Origin: Pseudomonas kilonensis
GTDB lineage: Bacteria > Pseudomonadota > Gammaproteobacteria > Pseudomonadales > Pseudomonadaceae
Reading direction: 5' to 3'
Length of the DNA stretch: 64,000 bases
Assembly (NCBI RefSeq): GCF_001269885.1
Contig: NZ_LHVH01000017.1
Location: forward strand, 806,001 to 870,000
Shown here: one piece after another, positions 38,403-48,440 of the stretch
Layout: each line of letters starts with the position of its first letter
How positions within the stretch are numbered: the first letter of the stretch is position 1
The notes under the pieces: generated by a model
What the model was told of the DNA's origin: nothing
Database searches by the model: none
What the model saw: the letters and a program-made list of their open reading frames with translations, nothing else
Made by a program: the position numbers and the translations under genes

Positions 38403-40352
38403 CTATTCTTCGAACGCGACCAGGGCGCTGCCTTCGCTGACCATTTCGCCTTCCTGGCAATACAGCGCCTTGATCACGCCGGCCTTGGGCGCACGAATGC
38501 TGTGCTCCATTTTCATGGCCTCCAGCACCACCAGTTGAGCCCCGGCCTCCACCGACTGGCCGACACTCACCAGTACCCGGACGATACTGCCGTTCATGGG
38601 CGCGGCCAGGCCACCTTGATGGCTGTGGCTGGCCTCTGCGGCGGCCAACGGGTCGTACAGGTCGATCCGGTGCAGGTCACCCGCCCATTGCAGATACAGG
38701 CTGTCGCCCTGGCGAATGGCCCGATGACTGCGGCGCAGGCCGTGGTGCTCGATCACCAGTTGCTCGCCCTCGAGTTCCGCGCAATGGGCGCTAACGTCCA
38801 GCGTCAGCGCGCGATCCTGGCCTTCGCAGCTCAGGTGCAAGGTAGTTTCCCTGGGCAGCCCCAGACGCAACCCGGTGCTGCTGGCCCAGGGCGAATCGGC
38901 ATCATCGCCGCGCACGCGCGGTGCCAGGCTCAAGGCGAAGCCCTGGGCGGCTGCTAACCAGAATGCGTCATCCAATTCGCCCGGCTCTGGCAGCAATTGC
39001 GCCTGGTAACGTGGGATAAATCCTGTGTCCAGTTCTGCTGCCGCGAAGGCGGGGTGGGCCACGATTCGGCGCAGGAACCCGATGTTGGTTTTCAGCCCGC
39101 CAATGGCAAATTCGTCGAGCATGCTCAACAGCCGCAAGCGCGCCTGTTCCCGGTCTTCACCCCAGGCAATCAGCTTGCCGAGCATCGGGTCGTAGAACGG
39201 CGAGATTTCATCGCCTTCTTCAACCCCGCTGTCGACCCGCCGGCCTGGGCCCTCGGCCGATTCTCGATACAACGCCAGGCGCCCGGTGGCCGGCAGGAAA
39301 TCGTTGACCGGGTCTTCGGCATACAGCCGCACTTCGATGGCGTGACCGAGCAGCGGCACTTGCGCTTGAGTGATCGGCAAGGGTTCGCCTTGGGCGACGC
39401 GGATCTGCCAGGCTACCAGGTCCAGTCCGGTGATCGCTTCGGTGACCGGATGCTCGACCTGCAACCGGGTGTTCATTTCCATGAAGAAAAACTCGCCCCG
39501 CGCATCCAGCAGGAACTCCACCGTGCCGGCCCCGACGTAACCAATCGCCTGGGCTGCGCGCACGGCGGCTTCACCCATGGCCTGGCGCAGTTGCGGGGTC
39601 AGGCCGGGGGCGGGGGCTTCTTCCACGACTTTCTGGTGGCGGCGCTGGATCGAGCAATCGCGTTCGTTGAGGTACAGGCAGTTGCCGTGTTGGTCGGCAA
39701 ATACCTGGATTTCCACATGGCGTGGCTTGAGCAGGTATTTTTCCACCAGCATCCGTGAGTCGCCGAACGAGGACTGCGCTTCACGCTGGGCCGAGGCCAG
39801 GGCTTCGGCCAGTTGGCTGACGTCCTCGACGACTTTCATGCCCTTGCCGCCACCGCCGGCCGTGGCTTTGAGCAATACCGGGTAGCCGATGCGCTCGGCG
39901 GCGTCGCGAAAGGTCTCCAGGTCCTGGGCTTCGCCGTGATAACCCGGCACCAGGGGCACCCCGGCGGTTTCCATCAAGGCCTTGGCCGCCGATTTGCTGC
40001 CCATGGCATCAATGGCCGAGGCCGGTGGGCCGAGGAAGATCAGCCCGGCGCTTTCTATCGCTCGGGCGAACCCGGCGTTCTCGGACAGAAAGCCATAACC
40101 GGGATGGATGGCTTGGGCGCCGCTGGCTTTCGCTGCGGCGATCAGCTTGTCGATTTGCAGGTAGCTGTCGGCGGCTTTGCTGCCGCCCAGGTCGACGCGG
40201 ATGTCGGCTTCACGGCTGTGGCGGGCATCGCGGTCGGTGGCGCTGTGGACGGCAACGGTGGTCAGGCCCATGGCCTTGGCGGTGCGCATCACGCGGCAGG
40301 CGATTTCGCCACGGTTGGCCACCAGCAACGTGGTGAGGGCAGGGGCGCTCAT
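38403..40352 (-). CDS. liuD: 3-methylcrotonyl-CoA carboxylase, biotin-containing alpha subunit
   Basis: 649 aa. Biotin carboxylase domains (1-450; GGGGKGMKVV ATP-grasp loop; FMEMNTRLQVEHPVTE) and a C-terminal biotinyl domain with EAMKMEH. Carboxylates 3-methylcrotonyl-CoA with LiuB in leucine/isovalerate catabolism. Its ATG overlaps the liuC stop by 4 bp. Last gene of liuABCD. Confidence 0.95.
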   Translation of the reverse strand: MSAPALTTLLVANRGEIACRVMRTAKAMGLTTVAVHSATDRDARHSREADIRVDLGGSKAADSYLQIDKLIAAAKASGAQAIHPGYGFLSENAGFARAIESAGLIFLGPPASAIDAMGSKSAAKALMETAGVPLVPGYHGEAQDLETFRDAAERIGYPVLLKATAGGGGKGMKVVEDVSQLAEALASAQREAQSSFGDSRMLVEKYLLKPRHVEIQVFADQHGNCLYLNERDCSIQRRHQKVVEEAPAPGLTPQLRQAMGEAAVRAAQAIGYVGAGTVEFLLDARGEFFFMEMNTRLQVEHPVTEAITGLDLVAWQIRVAQGEPLPITQAQVPLLGHAIEVRLYAEDPVNDFLPATGRLALYRESAEGPGRRVDSGVEEGDEISPFYDPMLGKLIAWGEDREQARLRLLSMLDEFAIGGLKTNIGFLRRIVAHPAFAAAELDTGFIPRYQAQLLPEPGELDDAFWLAAAQGFALSLAPRVRGDDADSPWASSTGLRLGLPRETTLHLSCEGQDRALTLDVSAHCAELEGEQLVIEHHGLRRSHRAIRQGDSLYLQWAGDLHRIDLYDPLAAAEASHSHQGGLAAPMNGSIVRVLVSVGQSVEAGAQLVVLEAMKMEHSIRAPKAGVIKALYCQEGEMVSEGSALVAFEE

Positions 40353-41173
40353 CGACGCGGCTCCTTGTTATTCGATTCGGCTTGCCAGTTCGGCGCACGC
40401 TTTTGCAGGAACGCCCGCAGGCCTTCCTGGCCCTCCGGGCTGACGCGGATGCGGGCGATGGCATTTTCGGTGTAGCGCCGCAGCGCCGGGGTAAGGGCGC
40501 CGTTGCCGACTTCACGCAGCAGTTCCTTGCTGGCGCGCATGGCCGCCGGGCTGTTGAGCAACAGGTTGTCGATCCATTGTTCGACTTGATAATCCAGGGC
40601 CTCGGCCGGGTAACTTTCCGACAGCAAACCGATTTCTTTCGCACGTTGCCCGTCGAAGCGCTCCGCCGTCAGGGCATAACGACGCGTGGCACGCTCGCCG
40701 ATGGCCTGCACCACGAACGGGCTGATCACCGCCGGCGCCAGGCCAATGCGCACTTCCGACAGGCAGAACTGTGCTTCATCGGCGCCAATGGCCATGTCAC
40801 AAGCGCTGATCAGCCCCAGTGCGCCACCGAACGCGGCGCCCTGGACGACGGCCAGCGTAGGAATTTTCAGCTTGGCGAGGTTGTACATCAGCTCCGCCAG
40901 TTCCCGGGCGTCATCGAGGTTGGTGTGGTAGTCGAGCTCGGCCGATTGCTGCATCCAGGCGAGGTCGGCGCCGGCGCTGAAATGCTTGCCGCGACCGCGG
41001 ATCAGCAGGAAGCGCAAGCTTGGATCGCTGCTGACGTGGTCCAGGGCGAGGATCAGTTCGCGGATCATTTCGGCATTGAACGCGTTATTTTTCGACTCGC
41101 GGCTGAGCCACAAGGTGGCAACGCCCCGTGGGTCGGTGTGCAGTTCGAGGGTGTTGAAGTTATCCATGGACAT
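40349..41173 (-). CDS. liuC: 3-methylglutaconyl-CoA hydratase
   Basis: 274 aa crotonase-fold enzyme. Visible signatures are RGRGKHFSAGADLAWM (oxyanion/active-site loop, about 60-75) and VVQGAAFGGALGLISACDMAIG. Hydrates 3-methylglutaconyl-CoA to HMG-CoA, feeding HMG-CoA lyase (encoded at 47372). Seven bp after liuB. Confidence 0.93.
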   Translation of the reverse strand: MSMDNFNTLELHTDPRGVATLWLSRESKNNAFNAEMIRELILALDHVSSDPSLRFLLIRGRGKHFSAGADLAWMQQSAELDYHTNLDDARELAELMYNLAKLKIPTLAVVQGAAFGGALGLISACDMAIGADEAQFCLSEVRIGLAPAVISPFVVQAIGERATRRYALTAERFDGQRAKEIGLLSESYPAEALDYQVEQWIDNLLLNSPAAMRASKELLREVGNGALTPALRRYTENAIARIRVSPEGQEGLRAFLQKRAPNWQAESNNKEPRR

Positions 41174-41180
41174 TCCCCGT

Positions 41181-42788
41181 TTACATCCGGAACACGCCGA
41201 AGCGGCTCGGTTCGATAGGCGCGTTCAGTGACGCGGACAAGGCCAGGCCCAGCACATCGCGGGTCTGGGCCGGGTCGATGACGCCGTCGTCCCACAGCCT
41301 GGCACTGGAATAGTAGGGGTGACCCTGTTCTTCGTACTGATCGAGGATCGGTTGCTTGATCTCGGCTTCCTGTTCGGCGCTGAAGGGATGGCCGCTGCGT
41401 TCGGCTTGTTCACGCTTGACCTGTACCAGCACGCCGGCCGCCTGTTCGGCGCCCATCACGCCAATCCGCGCGTTCGGCCACATCCACAGGAACCGCGGGT
41501 CGTAGGCGCGGCCGCACATGCCGTAGTTACCTGCGCCGAAACTGCCGCCAATGATCACGGTGAATTTCGGCACTTTCGCGCAGGCCACGGCTGTCACCAG
41601 TTTGGCCCCGTGCTTGGCGATGCCGCCGGCTTCGTACTTCTGCCCGACCATGAAACCGGTGATGTTCTGCAAGAACAGCAACGGGATCCCGCGCTGACAG
41701 GCCAATTCGATGAAGTGCGCGCCTTTCTGCGCGGCTTCGGCGAAGAGAATGCCGTTGTTGGCCAGGATCGCGATCGGGTAGCCGTGCAAGTGGGCGAAGC
41801 CGCACACCAGCGTCGTTCCGAACAGCGCCTTGAATTCGTCGAACACCGAGCCGTCCACCAGGCGCGCGATCACTTCCCGCACATCGAACGGCTGCTTGGC
41901 GTCGGCCGAAACCACGCCGTACAGCTCCTCGCCCGAGTAGAGCGGGGCAATTGGCAGACGATGCGGCAACTCGCCCTGTTTGCGCCAATTGAGGTTGGCC
42001 ACGCTGCGGCGGGCCAGTGCCAGGGCATGTTCGTCGCTGTCGGCATAATGGTCGGCCACGCCGGAGATCTTGCAGTGCACATCGGCGCCGCCCAGGTCTT
42101 CGGCACTGACCACCTCACCGGTGGCGGCTTTCACCAACGGCGGGCCGGCGAGAAAAATCGTCGCCTGCTGACGGACCATGATCGCCTCGTCCGCCATGGC
42201 CGGCACATAGGCGCCACCGGCGGTGCAGGAACCCATGACCACGGCGATCTGCGGGATGCCCTGGGCACTCATGTTGGCCTGGTTGAAGAAGATCCGGCCG
42301 AAGTGCTCACGGTCCGGGAACACCTCGTCCTGGCGCGGCAGGTTGGCGCCGCCAGAGTCCACCAGGTAAATGCAGGGCAGGCGATTCTGCTGGGCGATGG
42401 TCTGGGCGCGCAGGTGTTTTTTCACCGTCAGCGGGTAGTAGGAGCCACCTTTGACCGTCGCATCGTTGGCGACAATCATGCATTCGACGCCTTCCACGCG
42501 GCCGATGCCGGCAATCACGCCGGCCGCCGGCACGTCTTCGCCATAGACGTCGTGGGCTGCCAATGGGCTGATTTCCAAAAACGGCGAACCCGGGTCCAGC
42601 AGCCGGTTGATGCGTTCACGGGGCAGCAACTTGCCCCGCGAGGTGTGCCGTTCCTGGGCCTTGGGACCGCCGCCTTGGCGAATGTGTGCGAGCAGGGTGC
42701 GCAGGGCCTCGACGTGTCCGAGCATCGCATCGCGGTTGGCGATGAACTCCGGCGAGCGCGGGTTGAGCTGAGTGTGCAGCGTGGCCAT
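41181..42788 (-). CDS. liuB: 3-methylcrotonyl-CoA carboxylase, beta (carboxyltransferase) subunit
   Basis: 535 aa, two crotonase-like carboxyltransferase halves. Motifs include [26 protein letters not shown] and [15 protein letters not shown]. Transfers carboxyl from biotin to 3-methylcrotonyl-CoA. 11 bp after liuA. Confidence 0.96.
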   Translation of the reverse strand: MATLHTQLNPRSPEFIANRDAMLGHVEALRTLLAHIRQGGGPKAQERHTSRGKLLPRERINRLLDPGSPFLEISPLAAHDVYGEDVPAAGVIAGIGRVEGVECMIVANDATVKGGSYYPLTVKKHLRAQTIAQQNRLPCIYLVDSGGANLPRQDEVFPDREHFGRIFFNQANMSAQGIPQIAVVMGSCTAGGAYVPAMADEAIMVRQQATIFLAGPPLVKAATGEVVSAEDLGGADVHCKISGVADHYADSDEHALALARRSVANLNWRKQGELPHRLPIAPLYSGEELYGVVSADAKQPFDVREVIARLVDGSVFDEFKALFGTTLVCGFAHLHGYPIAILANNGILFAEAAQKGAHFIELACQRGIPLLFLQNITGFMVGQKYEAGGIAKHGAKLVTAVACAKVPKFTVIIGGSFGAGNYGMCGRAYDPRFLWMWPNARIGVMGAEQAAGVLVQVKREQAERSGHPFSAEQEAEIKQPILDQYEEQGHPYYSSARLWDDGVIDPAQTRDVLGLALSASLNAPIEPSRFGVFRM

Positions 42789-42799
42789 GGTCAGCTCCG

Positions 42800-43963
42800 T
42801 TAGCGGGTTTCGTTGAACAGTTCGCGGCCGATCAACATCCGACGAATCTCACTGGTGCCAGCACCGATTTCGTACAGCTTGGCGTCACGCAGCAGACGAC
42901 CGGCCGGGAATTCGTTGATGTAGCCATTGCCGCCGAGGATCTGGATCGCGTCGAGGGCCATTTGCGTGGCGCGTTCGGCGCTGTAGAGGATCACCCCGGC
43001 GGCGTCCTTGCGGGTGGTTTCGCCGCGCTCGCAGGCTTGGGCCACGGCATACAGGTAGGCGCGGCTGGCGTTGAGCTGGGTGTACATGTCGGCGACCTTG
43101 CCCTGGATCAGCTGGAATTCGCCAATGCTCTGGCCGAACTGCTTGCGGTCGTGGATGTAGGGCACGATCAGGTCCATGCAGGCCTGCATGATCCCGGTCG
43201 GGCCGCCAGAGAGCACGACGCGCTCGTAGTCGAGGCCGCTCATCAGCACTTTCACGCCACCGTTGAGGGCACCGAGGATATTTTCTTCCGGTACTTCGAC
43301 GTCATCGAAAAACAGCTCGCAGGTGTTGGAGCCGCGCATGCCGAGCTTGTCGAATTTGTTGCTGCGGCTGAAGCCTTTCCAGTCGCGCTCGACGATGAAC
43401 GCGGTGATGCCGTGGGGGCCTTTTTCCAGGTCGGTCTTGGCGTAGATCACGTAGGTGTTGGCATCGGGGCCGTTGGTGATCCAGGTCTTGCTGCCATTGA
43501 GCACGTACTTGTCGCCACGCTTGTCGGCGCGCAGTTTCATCGAGACCACGTCGGAACCGGCGTTCGGCTCGCTCATCGCCAGGGCACCGATGTGTTCGCC
43601 GCTGATCAGCTTGGGCAGGTATTTGGTTTTCTGTTCGTGATTGCCGTTGCGGTTGATCTGGTTCACGCAGAGGTTGGAGTGGGCACCGTAGGAGAGGGCG
43701 ACCGAGGCCGAACCGCGGCTGATTTCTTCCATCGCCACCACGTGGGCCAGGTAGCCCAGGCCTGCGCCGCCGTATTCTTCCGGTACGGTGATGCCCAGCA
43801 GGCCCATGTCGCCGAACTTGCGCCACATGTCGGCGGGAAACAGGTTGTCGATATCGATCTGCGCTGCTCGCGGCGCCAGTTCGGCCTTGACGAAGGCCTG
43901 TACCTGGTCGCGCAACATGTCGATGGTTTCGCCGAGGGCAAAGTTCAGGGATGGGTAGCTCAT
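42800..43963 (-). CDS. liuA: Isovaleryl-CoA dehydrogenase
   Basis: 387 aa from ATG 43963. FAD flavoprotein of the acyl-CoA dehydrogenase family ([49 protein letters not shown]). First step of the liu pathway: isovaleryl-CoA to 3-methylcrotonyl-CoA. Two LiuR-type palindromes lie 56 and 100 bp upstream. Confidence 0.95.
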   Translation of the reverse strand: MSYPSLNFALGETIDMLRDQVQAFVKAELAPRAAQIDIDNLFPADMWRKFGDMGLLGITVPEEYGGAGLGYLAHVVAMEEISRGSASVALSYGAHSNLCVNQINRNGNHEQKTKYLPKLISGEHIGALAMSEPNAGSDVVSMKLRADKRGDKYVLNGSKTWITNGPDANTYVIYAKTDLEKGPHGITAFIVERDWKGFSRSNKFDKLGMRGSNTCELFFDDVEVPEENILGALNGGVKVLMSGLDYERVVLSGGPTGIMQACMDLIVPYIHDRKQFGQSIGEFQLIQGKVADMYTQLNASRAYLYAVAQACERGETTRKDAAGVILYSAERATQMALDAIQILGGNGYINEFPAGRLLRDAKLYEIGAGTSEIRRMLIGRELFNETR

Positions 43964-44017
43964 GGGAACACCTTTGGCTTTTTTATCGGGTGCGGAGAGT
44001 GGCGGAATCGCTCTCAC

Positions 44018-44034
44018 CTTTACGTTAACGTAAG
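44018..44034. promoter_or_regulatory. LiuR operator 1
   Basis: CTTTACGTTAACGTAAG, palindromic core TTACGTTAACGTAA, matches the known LiuR motif (TTTACGT..ACGTMAA). In the liuA / acyl-CoA synthetase divergent region. Confidence 0.85.
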
Positions 44035-44061
44035 CCTGCGACGAGAGGCTGTCAATCGGCC

Positions 44062-44077
44062 TTTACGTTAACGTCAA
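44062..44077. promoter_or_regulatory. LiuR operator 2
   Basis: TTTACGTTAACGTCAA, second copy 43 bp from the first, nearer the acyl-CoA synthetase gene. Confidence 0.85.
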
Positions 44078-44174
44078 CTTGGGCCAGAGTAAGTGCGCTT
44101 GAATCGCTTTACCAAAGGCATCTGTGCATGAGATTCCACCGCTACACCCACTAATAAAGACAAGAGGGGGCGTC

Positions 44175-45872
44175 ATGGATCAACCCGGTTCGCATTCGCA
44201 GCTCAGCTACACCCGTGGTTCCGAGGACAAGGCCTTGCTGGCCCAAACCATCGGCGAAGTTTTCGACCAGACCGTGACGCGCTATCCGGAGGGCGAGGCG
44301 TTGGTGGTTCGTCATCAATCGTTGCGTTATACCTGGCAACAACTGGCCGAGGCCGTTGATCTTCACGCCCGAGCCTTGCTGGCGCTAGGCTTGAAAACCG
44401 GTGATCGCCTTGGCGTGTGGGCGCCCAATTGCGCCCAGTGGTGCATCAGCCAGTTCGCCAGTGCGAAGATCGGCGTCATTCTGGTCAATATCAATCCGGC
44501 CTATCGCGTCTCCGAGCTCGAATACGTGCTTAAACAATCCGGATGCCAATGGCTGGTGTGTGCCGGTGCGTTCAAGACCTCGGATTATCACGCCATGTTG
44601 CAAACGCTGGCACCGGAGCTGGCGGAGCAATCGATTGGCCACCTGCAGAGCGAACGCTTGCCGGATTTACGCGGTGTGATCAGCCTCGATTCCCAGCCGC
44701 CGGCAGGTTTCCTGCCCTGGTCGCAACTCGCCGCCCTGGGTGCGGCGGTGACGCCTGCACAACTGGCCGAACGCCAATCCAGCCTGCAGTCCGATCAACC
44801 GGTGAATATCCAGTACACCTCCGGCACCACCGGCTTCCCCAAGGGCGCGACCCTCAGTCATCACAACATTCTCAATAACGGTTACATGGTCGGCGAAAGC
44901 CTGGGCCTGACGGCTGACGATCGGCTGGTGATCCCGGTGCCGCTCTACCATTGCTTCGGCATGGTCATGGGTAACCTGGGCTGCATGACCCATGGCAGCA
45001 CCATGATCTACCCCAACGATGCCTTCGACCCGTTGCTGACGCTAAAGGCCGTGGCCGAGGAAAAAGCCACGGCACTGTATGGCGTGCCCACCATGTTCAT
45101 CGCCCTGCTGGACCAGCCGCAGCGGGGCGATTTCGACGTGTCCAGCCTGCGCACTGGCATCATGGCCGGGGCCACATGCCCCATCGAAGTGATGCGACGG
45201 GTCATCAATGAAATGCACATGGCCGAAGTGCAGATTGCCTACGGCATGACAGAAACCAGCCCAGTGTCATTGCAGACCGGTCCTACCGACGAACTGGAAC
45301 TGCGCGTGACCACTGTCGGCCGCACCCAGCCGCAACTGGAAAGCAAAATTATCGATGAGGCCGGCAATATCGTCCCACGGGGTGCTATCGGTGAGTTGTG
45401 TACCCGCGGCTACAGCGTGATGCTCGGTTACTGGAACAACCCCAAGGGCAGCACCGATGCCATCGACCCGGAGGGCTGGATGCACACCGGCGACCTGGCG
45501 ACCATGGACGAGCAGGGCTACGTGCGCATCGTCGGGCGCAACAAGGACATGATCATCCGCGGCGGGGAGAATATTTACCCGCGTGAGCTGGAGGAGTTTT
45601 TCTTCACTCACCCGGCGGTGGCGGACGTGCAGGTGATCGGCATCCCGTGTTCGCGCTATGGCGAGGAAATCGTTGCCTGGATCAAGTTTCATCCCGGCCA
45701 CAGTGCCTCCGAACAAGAACTGCAAACCTGGTGCAAGGAGCGCATCGCCTACTTCAAGACACCGCGTCATTTCAAATTCGTCGAAGAATTTCCCATGACG
45801 GTCACCGGCAAGATCCAGAAATTCCGCATGCGCGAGATCAGCATCGAAGAACTGCGCGATAGAGAAGGCTGA
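44175..45872 (+). CDS. Acyl-CoA synthetase (AMP-forming), LiuR-linked
   Basis: 565 aa from ATG 44175 with a GAGGGGG RBS. P-loop [16 protein letters not shown] (about 214-229), A5 motif [10 protein letters not shown], hinge [16 protein letters not shown] and the catalytic Lys in [13 protein letters not shown]. Activates a carboxylic acid to its CoA ester. Divergent from liuABCD and sharing its operators, it probably activates a branched acid such as isovalerate. Substrate is inferred from context. Confidence 0.88.
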   Translation: MDQPGSHSQLSYTRGSEDKALLAQTIGEVFDQTVTRYPEGEALVVRHQSLRYTWQQLAEAVDLHARALLALGLKTGDRLGVWAPNCAQWCISQFASAKIGVILVNINPAYRVSELEYVLKQSGCQWLVCAGAFKTSDYHAMLQTLAPELAEQSIGHLQSERLPDLRGVISLDSQPPAGFLPWSQLAALGAAVTPAQLAERQSSLQSDQPVNIQYTSGTTGFPKGATLSHHNILNNGYMVGESLGLTADDRLVIPVPLYHCFGMVMGNLGCMTHGSTMIYPNDAFDPLLTLKAVAEEKATALYGVPTMFIALLDQPQRGDFDVSSLRTGIMAGATCPIEVMRRVINEMHMAEVQIAYGMTETSPVSLQTGPTDELELRVTTVGRTQPQLESKIIDEAGNIVPRGAIGELCTRGYSVMLGYWNNPKGSTDAIDPEGWMHTGDLATMDEQGYVRIVGRNKDMIIRGGENIYPRELEEFFFTHPAVADVQVIGIPCSRYGEEIVAWIKFHPGHSASEQELQTWCKERIAYFKTPRHFKFVEEFPMTVTGKIQKFRMREISIEELRDREG

Positions 45873-45882
45873 GCAAGATCTC

Positions 45883-45917
45883 CTGTGGGAGCGGGCTTGC
45901 TCGCGAAGGCGGTGTGC
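45883..45917. repeat. Single REP
   Basis: CTGTGGGAGCGGGCTTGCTCGCGAAGGCGG without an adjacent inverse partner, just after the acyl-CoA synthetase gene. Confidence 0.7.
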
Positions 45918-46000
45918 CAGGCGACATCAATGTTGGCTGTGCCGCCGTTTTCGAGCTCAAGCTGCAAGGGTAATAGCCCGACAGGGCCAACAGCCGTAGG

Positions 46001-46258
46001 GGGTATATCCGTTGCTGCGGTAACGGCTGCTTAGGGTTTCGCCCTTACGGCGACTCACTTTCGGAGCGCGAAAGTAAGCAAAGCGCTTTTGCCCCACCAC
46101 TTGGCACCTCGCTTAGGCTCGGTGTGCCCTCACTCCGGCATTGCTCCGTGGGCCCGCCGCGAAGGGCCATCCATGGCCCAGCGCGGCTATCCCGGCATCC
46201 ATGCCGGGATGCCCACTCCACAATGCCTGCGTTCGGCCATCGTGGTTAACGGGGCGCC
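46001..46258 (+). repeat. Long repeat arm, locus 3 left
   Basis: Same family as 4561-4838 (GGGTATATCC ... GTGGTTAACGGGGCG). More diverged in the first 90 bp (CAGCGGGTCACTTT reads CGGCGACTCACTTT). Confidence 0.85.
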
Positions 46259-46319
46259 CGAGATCAACGTCCACCGCGAGGCGGCCTGATAGCCGACCTG
46301 GTTCGGGGTGACCGCATTC

Positions 46320-46430
46320 ATCCTGTGGGAGGCTCGCTCCCACAGGTTTTGCGGTGCACATGGGCTTTGGGTCTGCTGAAGATCCAGTGTGGGAGCGAGC
46401 TTGCTCGCGATAGCGGTGGCTCAGCCACAT
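46320..46430. repeat. REP cluster inside locus 3
   Basis: Copies of CTCGCTCCCACAGG and GTGTGGGAGCGAGCTTGCTCGCGATAGCGG between the arms. Confidence 0.7.
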
Positions 46431-46449
46431 AGATGCCGGCATGTGCCCT

Positions 46450-46472
46450 GCTCTTGCTCTTGCTCTTGCTTT
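46450..46472. repeat. Hexanucleotide run (GCTCTT)n in locus 3
   Basis: Three to four copies of GCTCTT/TGCTCT next to the right arm, the same place held by the (CAGCRA)n array of locus 1. Confidence 0.7.
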
Positions 46473-46486
46473 AGATCTTGATCTGG

Positions 46487-46745
46487 GGCGCCCCGTTAAA
46501 CCACGCTGGCCGAACGCAGGCATTGCGCAGTGGGCACCTCGGCATGGATGCCGAGGTAGCCGCGCTGGGCCATGGATGGCCCTTCGCGGCGGCCCACGGA
46601 GCAATGCCGGAGTGAGGGCACACCGAGCCTAGGCGAGGTGCCGAGTGGTGGGGCAGAAGCGCTTTGGTTACTTTCGCGCTTTTCGAAAGTGACCCGCCGT
46701 CAGGGCGGAACCCTAAGCCGCCGTTACCGCAGCAACGGATATGTA
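46487..46745 (-). repeat. Long repeat arm, locus 3 right
   Basis: Reverse-complement partner of 46001-46258, from GCGCCCCGTTAAACCACG to CCGCAGCAACGGATAT. It ends about 100 bp from the CrcY terminator. Confidence 0.85.
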
Positions 46746-46842
46746 CTCGATCAACAAAATCCAGGCCACCTCTCAGGCCACCTCTCAGGCCGCCTTCGCG
46801 AGCAAGCCCGCTCCCACAAGAAAATCCCAAACCCCAGACAGC

Positions 46843-47222
46843 ACAAAGGGGAGCCGAAGCTCCCCTTTAATTTTGTCGTCGCGTGCTCTTTTTTTATTAT
46901 TGAGGGGCGGCCTGTTGTTGTTTTTGGCAGCCGTTGCCCTTTACCGCTGTTTTTGGCGATCCCCATCCGGGATCAAGAGCAAACGTATTTTTTTGAGCGC
47001 TGATCTGCTTTTTCGCCTTGCGATCCAACCGATTCGGGAGCTACCTGAAGGTAGTTTTATTGTTCTCTGCCCGGTTGCGGGTTGCTCCTGAAAGCACCCT
47101 GAAAAGCACATCCTCTCCAAAAAAATCTGTTAGCTGCGTCTCTGCCGTGTTGTTTTTGTTATGTCAGAGTCGTTTCGTCTTGTTTTTATTGGGTTTGCTG
47201 CGTTTTTTTATTCTTGTTATGC
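46843..47222 (-). ncRNA. crcY: CrcY-type Hfq/Crc-sequestering small RNA
   Basis: About 380 nt, unusually AT-rich for the region. It has many A-rich CA motifs of the Crc/Hfq type (AACAAGAATAAAAAAAC, AATAAAAACAAG, CATAACAAAAACAACAC, CCAAAAACAACAACAG) and ends with a strong terminator. Preceded by a sigma-54 promoter, as for the CbrAB-controlled CrcZ/CrcY RNAs. Placement beside the HMG-CoA lyase gene matches P. putida crcY by recall. Such RNAs relieve catabolite repression by titrating Hfq-Crc. Confidence 0.85.
46845..46868 (-). terminator. Terminator of CrcY-type sRNA
   Basis: 10-bp stem AAAGGGGAGC/GCTCCCCTTT with a 4-nt loop. It also could act on the other strand. Confidence 0.85.
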
Positions 47223-47231
47223 AAGAGATAT

Positions 47232-47247
47232 AGCAGGTGGCGTGCCA
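47232..47247 (-). promoter_or_regulatory. Sigma-54 promoter of crcY
   Basis: Minus strand TGGCACGCCACCTGCT fits TGGCAC-N5-TTGCW with one mismatch. The predicted start G at 47222 is at the right distance. Confidence 0.82.
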
Positions 47248-47371
47248 ACTTTTAAAACTCTATATAAATCAACAGCTTGTATTTTATGGCTGAAAAACCT
47301 GGCGCGCCAAACCTGACAAATTGTTTCCGTGTTACTCGTTTCACCGCTGTTACAAAGCCAGCGGTAACACC

Positions 47372-48271
47372 TCACTGTGCGCTGCGGGCCTTGGCGACAC
47401 GCGAACCGCTAGGGCGGCCGAGGACGTCGCAGATCTGCCGGCCCGCGGCGATCAGGGCGTCCAGGTCGACACCGGTTTCGATACCCAAGCCGTTGAGCAG
47501 GTACAGCACGTCTTCGGTGGCAACGTTACCGCTGGCGCCCTTGGCGTAAGGGCAGCCGCCCAGGCCGGCGATGGAGCTGTCGAACACCGCGATGCCTTCC
47601 AGCAGGCTGGCGTATACGTTGGCCATGGCTTGGCCGTAGGTATCGTGGAAGTGTCCGGCGAGCTTGTCCCGAGGCACCTCGGCGCCCACCACCTCGAACA
47701 TCCTGCGGGTGGCACCGGCGGTGCCCGTGCCGATGGTGTCGCCCAGGGAGACTTCGTAGCAGCCCATGGCATACAGCTCCCGAGCGACCCAAGCCACCTG
47801 TTCAGGCTTGACCGCACCTTCATACGGGCAGCCCAGCACGCAGGACACGTAACCGCGCACACTGACGCCGTGCTGTTTTGCGGCCTCCATGATCGGTGCG
47901 AAACGCTCCAGGCTGTCCTTGATGGAGCAGTTGATATTGCGCTGGGAGAACGCTTCGGACGCGGCGGCGAACACCGCCACTTCTTTTACACCCGCCGCTA
48001 GCGCGTCTTCAAAACCCCGCAGGTTCGGCGCCAGGGCGCCATAGGTCACACCGGGCTTGCGTTGGATCTGCGCGAACACCTCGGCGGAACCGGCCATTTG
48101 CGGCACCCACTTGGGCGAGACGAAACTGCCGACTTCGATGTAACCCAGGCCGGCGGCGCTCAAGGCATCCACCAGGCGCACCTTGTCGGCGACGCTGATG
48201 GGCTGTGCTTCATTCTGCAGCCCGTCACGGGGGCCGACTTCGATCAGGCGTACAAAGGAGGGGAGGGACAT
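47372..48271 (-). CDS. hmgL: Hydroxymethylglutaryl-CoA lyase
   Basis: 299 aa from ATG 48271. TIM barrel of the HMGL family, with VGPRDGLQNE (DRE-type start), active-site motif GLGGCPYAKGASGNVATED and HFHDTYGQA. Splits HMG-CoA to acetoacetate and acetyl-CoA, the last liu step. Named mvaB in some strains. Separated from liuR by a REPIN. Confidence 0.95.
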   Translation of the reverse strand: MSLPSFVRLIEVGPRDGLQNEAQPISVADKVRLVDALSAAGLGYIEVGSFVSPKWVPQMAGSAEVFAQIQRKPGVTYGALAPNLRGFEDALAAGVKEVAVFAAASEAFSQRNINCSIKDSLERFAPIMEAAKQHGVSVRGYVSCVLGCPYEGAVKPEQVAWVARELYAMGCYEVSLGDTIGTGTAGATRRMFEVVGAEVPRDKLAGHFHDTYGQAMANVYASLLEGIAVFDSSIAGLGGCPYAKGASGNVATEDVLYLLNGLGIETGVDLDALIAAGRQICDVLGRPSGSRVAKARSAQ

Positions 48272-48321
48272 GGGGATTGACCTGTAGTGAGTTGCCAAAG
48301 TATCGAGAACGATGCTGCCCC

Positions 48322-48427
48322 CTGTGGGAGCGAGCTTGCTCCGGGCGGCGATCCGACGATAGCGGTATGTCAGTCAACATTGATGTTGTCAGTTACATCG
48401 CTATCGCGAGCAGGCTCGCTCCCACAA
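48322..48427. repeat. REPIN, one arm partly decayed
   Basis: CTGTGGGAGCGAGCTTGCTCCGGGCGGCG (altered) with inverse CGCTATCGCGAGCAGGCTCGCTCCCACA, between liuR and hmgL. Confidence 0.8.
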
Positions 48428-48440
48428 GGGGCATGTTGTG

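Noticed and set aside
46572..47091. Plus-strand frames of 116-143 codons over the crcY region
   Set aside because: They begin in the repeat arm and have poor codon use. The opposite strand carries a clear sigma-54 promoter, CA motifs and terminator for an sRNA.
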